64,000 nucleotides of DNA from positions 7,941,001 through 8,005,000 of the forward strand of contig NC_092673.1 of the NCBI RefSeq assembly GCF_964355755.1, written 5' to 3'. The first letter of the stretch is position 1. The number at the start of each line of letters is the position of its first letter. The notes under the pieces are model-generated. The model did not search any database, was not told the origin of the DNA, and worked only from the letters and a program-made list of their open reading frames with translations. The position numbers were made by a program, and so were the translations under genes. Source of the stretch: Antedon mediterranea. Taxonomy: Eukaryota; Echinodermata; Crinoidea; Comatulida; Antedonidae. This document shows positions 38,291-44,200 of the stretch, piece after piece.

Positions 38291-41200
38291 TTCTTTCCTT
38301 AGCACTATTTTGTCCGTGAATTATCTTGGCATCAGTTTCATCTAGCTAAGTCAAGTTTTCAGAGTATATTCCTTATGGCCAGGAATCGATGTGGTTATAT
38401 TTTCACGATGCGCAATCAAAAATTACGCGGTCTACGCGCGATTTTAAGAAATCGCGTTTGTAATCATATCTTCACAAGCATGAATCACAATTAAACAAAA
38501 TTTGGTACTCATAAATTTCAGGTCATATTTCATCATATGGCAATACAATTACGTGCGTAGCGCATATATAACGCTTGCTTAAAATGTTCAAAATTGTCAA
38601 CATTTATTTTCGATGAAATTAGAGTACGTTTCAGGCATTTTTAAGCGTTTAAAAAATTTCCATGAGTGCGCCGATTTTTGCACGTTAAACGTTAATGCGC
38701 ACTCTTTTTGCCCGATTTCTGTTTTACAATCTTTCTTTAATAATATCATCATATTTGATTCACGTTTCAACTCGAAATTGCGTTATACGAGCACGTCAAA
38801 AGTGACTGGCTACGCACGTATAAGTTAACAAAATGGTGAAAATATGCTAAATTTTAAAATTAATATATATCGTCAGAATGCAGGGGAACACCTATTTTTT
38901 ATTTCATTTTCTTGAAGTGTATGTATCATATGTATGATTTATTATCAAATTAAGAGAACAAAAGTTGATTAAGTCATTAATTGCATATTAAATTTAAAAA
39001 AAATAATTTCGACAATCAAACAAATTATGACATTTTCTTAGGCCAAAATAACAAACTTAACATTAACTTTCTTCCTTCCAAAGTTCATATATTAAAGTTA
39101 AAAGTATATAGTTTGACAGTGCATCATTTGTTTACATTTTAAAGATGTCATCATAGTAAAAAATTATAAGCCATTGCGGTATGTAATAATCTATTTGCAC
39201 CAAACTGGTTACTGCATAGTAAATACACGGAGGAATTTTTCTACAACTTGTAGTCAGTTGTGTATGGCTCGATGGTCTGTGCTCGTGTCTATGGCATTCA
39301 AGGTACCGAGATCGAGTCTCACCTTGGGAAACGAAATAAGATTTTTTTTTTATTATCCGTATTGTTTGTTCAAATTTATTTCTTAGTGTATAGATTATAC
39401 ACATGATTTATAATGAAATCTAGATAAAAATTAACTTATGTCTTTATTATTATGTAACAACAAATGTGGTTTATGACATTATACGCATATGGATCTTTGA
39501 TCGGATTGTGATACCGGCTATGGTGGTCGCGTTAGCAAGGTCCTATCATATATTATAAATAATTAAAGATTCTGAGAAAATCAATCAATCAATATATCTT
39601 TTAAAAATCAATTATCTTTATTTAAATCAATGCATATAACCTATAATTCGTCATAGTGACGAATTAAATCTAGTTAAGAAATTATTTCTCTGTGTCAATG
39701 TGGCATAAGCTTCTTTATCTATTTACTCCTGCAGGCATAATATTCATTATTACTCTGGTTTCATTATTAAACACCCCTGTTTTAATTTATATAATCTTTT
39801 TAGATTAAATGTTGAGACAAATAATATTTTTATTTTTTAGAATAGCAAAGGAAGTTCACGAAAAGAATGAGACGATTACAAAATTACGTCGCCAAGTAAG
39901 GCATCTTCAGGCCATGGGAAGCTTTAGCTCCACCAACAGTAGGCCTATATCTGAAACTGAGGACACTTCATCCATGCAATTCCAGACAACAGCAAATACA
40001 GAGTCTATGCAACCTGGAGATGATGGCGACGCCACTGATACAGAGCTTGATCTTCCATTTGACATCAGTCATCAGGAGAGAGTTGGCAGAAGTCACCAGC
40101 ATTTTGTTGGCAGCGGTTTACAGCATTTGGTGGGCAGTGCACATGCTTCAAGTGATGGGGGAGAAAGTCAAGACACTGTTAAAGATCAATTTGAGCAATT
40201 GAGTGACTCAATAGACATTCAGGGAGGTCATCTACCAAAGATGTCCGCTTCATCCAGATTGAAAAGAGGAACAACCATTGGTAGAACGAATGAGGATGAT
40301 AGTTCAGAAGCAGCAGTTCAAACACGTGTCACTTGGGCGCACAAGGATGCAACAACTGCATCTACACAAACCTCACAAATGATAACCTCACAACCAGATA
40401 TGTCACGATTACAAGCAAGGCTGCATCAGAGTGAAAAACAAGTTGAAACTTTAAATTCTGAACTGGATCTTTATAAGCACTTGCTTGCCGATTCACCGAA
40501 AATCTCTGGAATGAGTGACAGTGCCATCCTTAAGCAACACCTTGAAGAGATAAGAGCCTTACGTAAACGACTGGAGGAGTCGATTACCGTCAATGATAGG
40601 TTACGAGAACAATTGGAGACCAAACTAGCAGAGTTAAGCAACGGTGGTGGAGGTATGTATAGTATTCTTGATGAGTTTAGATTAGAATTAGTAATTTTAA
40701 AGTAGATACTAGTATACAAATAATGAATGTTTATGAGTGCAATGGGGAAATAATTCCATGAGGTGGAAGGTTATATTTTCATCTTTCACAGAATTAATTA
40801 TTTTCCCCATTGCATGAATATGAAATATTCATTATTTTTATTATAAAGAGAGACGAGACAAGGCCTAAACCATTTGAAAAGGCAGTTATCAAATTGAACG
40901 CAGAGTAGAACAATTATAGACACTCCTTTGAAAGACAAATAATCTATGCTGCAACAGGTGTATGCCAACTGTATCAAATGTTATTTGTTTGATATTCAGC
41001 TTTAATGCTTGCTTTCATACACAATGCAAGGACGTAGAGCGCAACGTAAGTGATTTGACCAATCGCAGTTTGACAGTTATGCAATGTTTACTATAATTAG
41101 TTATATATCAATGTTGTCATTGGTCAACTTGCTTTTGTTGCATCTACATCCTTGCGTTGCTTCTCTAGTGCAGTCAACCAAGTTTTAGGCCAAAAACTGC

Positions 41201-44200
41201 AACTAGTGATGATAATGATTAAAGGACTCACAAGACACATATACAATGAATGAATGAAGTCTCAAAATCAAACACGAGCAAACCAAGTGTTTATGATTGG
41301 TTGTTTTTATTTTTAGATACTGATATATTTATATATCAGAGTAATGTAGAATTAACGGAAGAGAATAAGTTACTTAAAGAACGTTTAAATGAAAAAGATT
41401 CTGCTTTTCACGATATTGTTGAAGAACTGAAGAAAAACAAACGACAATTACAAAAGTAAGATCATTTTTAGCCATGTAATTTTTCTCTTAACGTAGTAAA
41501 ACTTTTTATATCCAATAAAATGTTAATTTTTCCTTTAAAAGGCCGAGTAATATTGGATAAATTTGAACACAAATTAGGTTTAGTTTATACATTTAAAGAA
41601 ACATGCATAACGACAACTGTGTAAATCATTAAAAAAACACTTGTTCTTAAAATATGTCTAATATGTTCTATGATAAACTCAAAATCCTGCAGACATTTGC
41701 ATCAAGCCCAAAACTATGATTTTACTGCTACTTGCTATTTTATTAGTAGTGCAATAATATTCTATTTTATTTATTAGGTTAAAAGCACAAAATCAACATC
41801 TGACGGAACAGCTACAAGAGAATATCGACCTTGTTGGCTCACTTAAATTTGAACTTAACATTCTTGAACAACTGCATCAGAAAGGTAAGTACCAATTCTT
41901 GGAAAGTGTTATAACCCAACAATTACAAACTTGGTATAGGCTTGGGGTTGGGTAAACAAAAAATTGTGTTTAAATGTTGGTATTTTTTATGTATTATACA
42001 AATTTTATTTGTTAAAAAGATTCCCTCCATTTCCACGCCAAAGTTTAATATGGGAGTACACCATCATATATCAAATTTGTCTATACATCAATTTTTTTAT
42101 TAATACTATTTTTTATATTCTGTCCAAAACACATTTTTTCCATGTACGTTTAGTCATGGATCAAACAAGTTGATTTGATTTGAACTTTCATTTTTCAGAT
42201 GCAAAAAGCTCTTCTGCTGGTCCAGGTTACATCCACATAAAAGATGCTTCCGGTTTAGATCTCTCAGAACTACTGCATGAAATACGTCGTCTCCGTGTCC
42301 AATTAGAACGGAGCATCGAGACGAATAATGCTTTAAGACAAAAACTGGAGGAGGTGATGCGGGAAAAATGGTCACCAAGTAGCAAAACATCTGTTACCTC
42401 GGTAACCATCAACAGTAAGGATAAAAAGCAGAGTGATAAAATGCTTATAGACGAATTGACCGGCAACAGGAGGCATGTAACAAGGCAGTTGTTCAATGGT
42501 AATAGATCTTAATTCTATTTTTGGAAAAATGTATAAACATCCACCAAAAATGTGTAAACAACTGTATTTATACATTTCTATACTATACAATAGTAACAAC
42601 TTGACATCCTGCAGGCACTGCAGTGTATATTCATGGAAGAAAAGATAATTTTTTCCTCCATGATGTAACCTAATAATATCATCAGCATATAAACTGTCTA
42701 ACTATTGATAATAACTTATACTCACATTCCATTCATAAGGAATTGGAACAACTATAATTTTTTCCATTGTCTTGTACTTTGCCAATGGTTATAATAATAC
42801 CACATTTATAGAATATGAATAAACATATTGAGTTCATACCTGGACTTGCACTTTTCAACAATGTTTCTCCCTAAAGCCTGTTTTCCAGTCAACATTGAGT
42901 TACGTTGAGTTTAAAAATCGTTCATGGTTTTCTTGGTTCTAATGAGCGTTGCTGGGACATGCTCACGTGAAGTGTTGCAAACCGAAGAAATTGTCCTGGA
43001 TTTTTTATGCTGCAACCTACCAGCATGTTTTACCATAGAACATGTTTTTGATGCTGCAACCTACCATAGAACATGTTTTTGATGCTGCAACCTACCATAG
43101 AACATGTTTTTGATGCTGCAACCTACCATAGAACATGTTTTTGATGCTGCAACCTACCATAGAACATGTTTTTAATGCTGCAACCTACCATAGAACATGT
43201 TTTTGATGCTGCAACCAACCATAGAACATGTTTTTGATGCTGCAACCTACCATAGAACATGTTTTTGATGCTGCAACCTACCATAGAACATGTTTTTGAT
43301 GCTGCAACCTACCATAGAACATGTTTTTGATGCTGCAACCTACCATAGAACATGTTTTCGCTGATATCTTAATCTATGCTTATACTAATATATTAATATC
43401 TTATATAGTTCAGTATGACTTGCACACATTTTGAAGTATAAGAGCTTAAAAGGTGAAAAACATCATCGTGTTGTAAAATTAGGTTAATTAAAAGAACTAT
43501 TATTGGTATGTATTTTGTTCACAAACTATGATAACGTAATTTGTAAACCATTTGATTGGTCAGTTTTAACGATCATAAAGACAAAGAATCACAAATTTTA
43601 ATGATTTTTAGGTTTTTTTTTATCCCAGGCGTTCATATCAATGCAGCCACCTTCGATGCTCTTCATTCTGTTCAAGAGAGTAACCGCGTATGAACTGAAC
43701 AATTGGGTAACCCCCTACTCGTTTTAAAAGATGTACTGGCTTCTTTAAAGTGTACACCCAAGTATTTTATTCACGCATTCATAGTACTTATCCGAGAATG
43801 TCTATATTTATATATTTTTACTTTAATTGAAGGTGAAAATGCTTCAGAAGGATCTCCCTCAAGGTCTACAGACCCACTGAGAAACTCAAATCCAGCATTG
43901 TACAGATCAACAGACGATATCAGAGAAAAAACGTCGGGTTCATCAAGGAAAAAGGGTGCCAGTTTTAGGAGTCCACAAAAATCTTTTGGTATGCATCCAT
44001 TTGATGCTGATATCATGGTTGATCCAACATTAATTGGGTCAGAAGGTAAAAAAAAACTAAATTTATTCTTGATGAAGTATCCATTTTTGTTCCATTTTTG
44101 TACTATGAAATATCGTACCTATAACGAATTGTTAAATTTTTTTTAAAATTTTAAATAGGTATTAGCATGCAAAAATTCTTGTTAGCAATGTAACATATAC

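Noticed and set aside
43001-43358. Regular 31-bp repeats resembling a CRISPR array
   Set aside because: Units are contiguous with no unique spacers, in an intron of an animal gene: a minisatellite.
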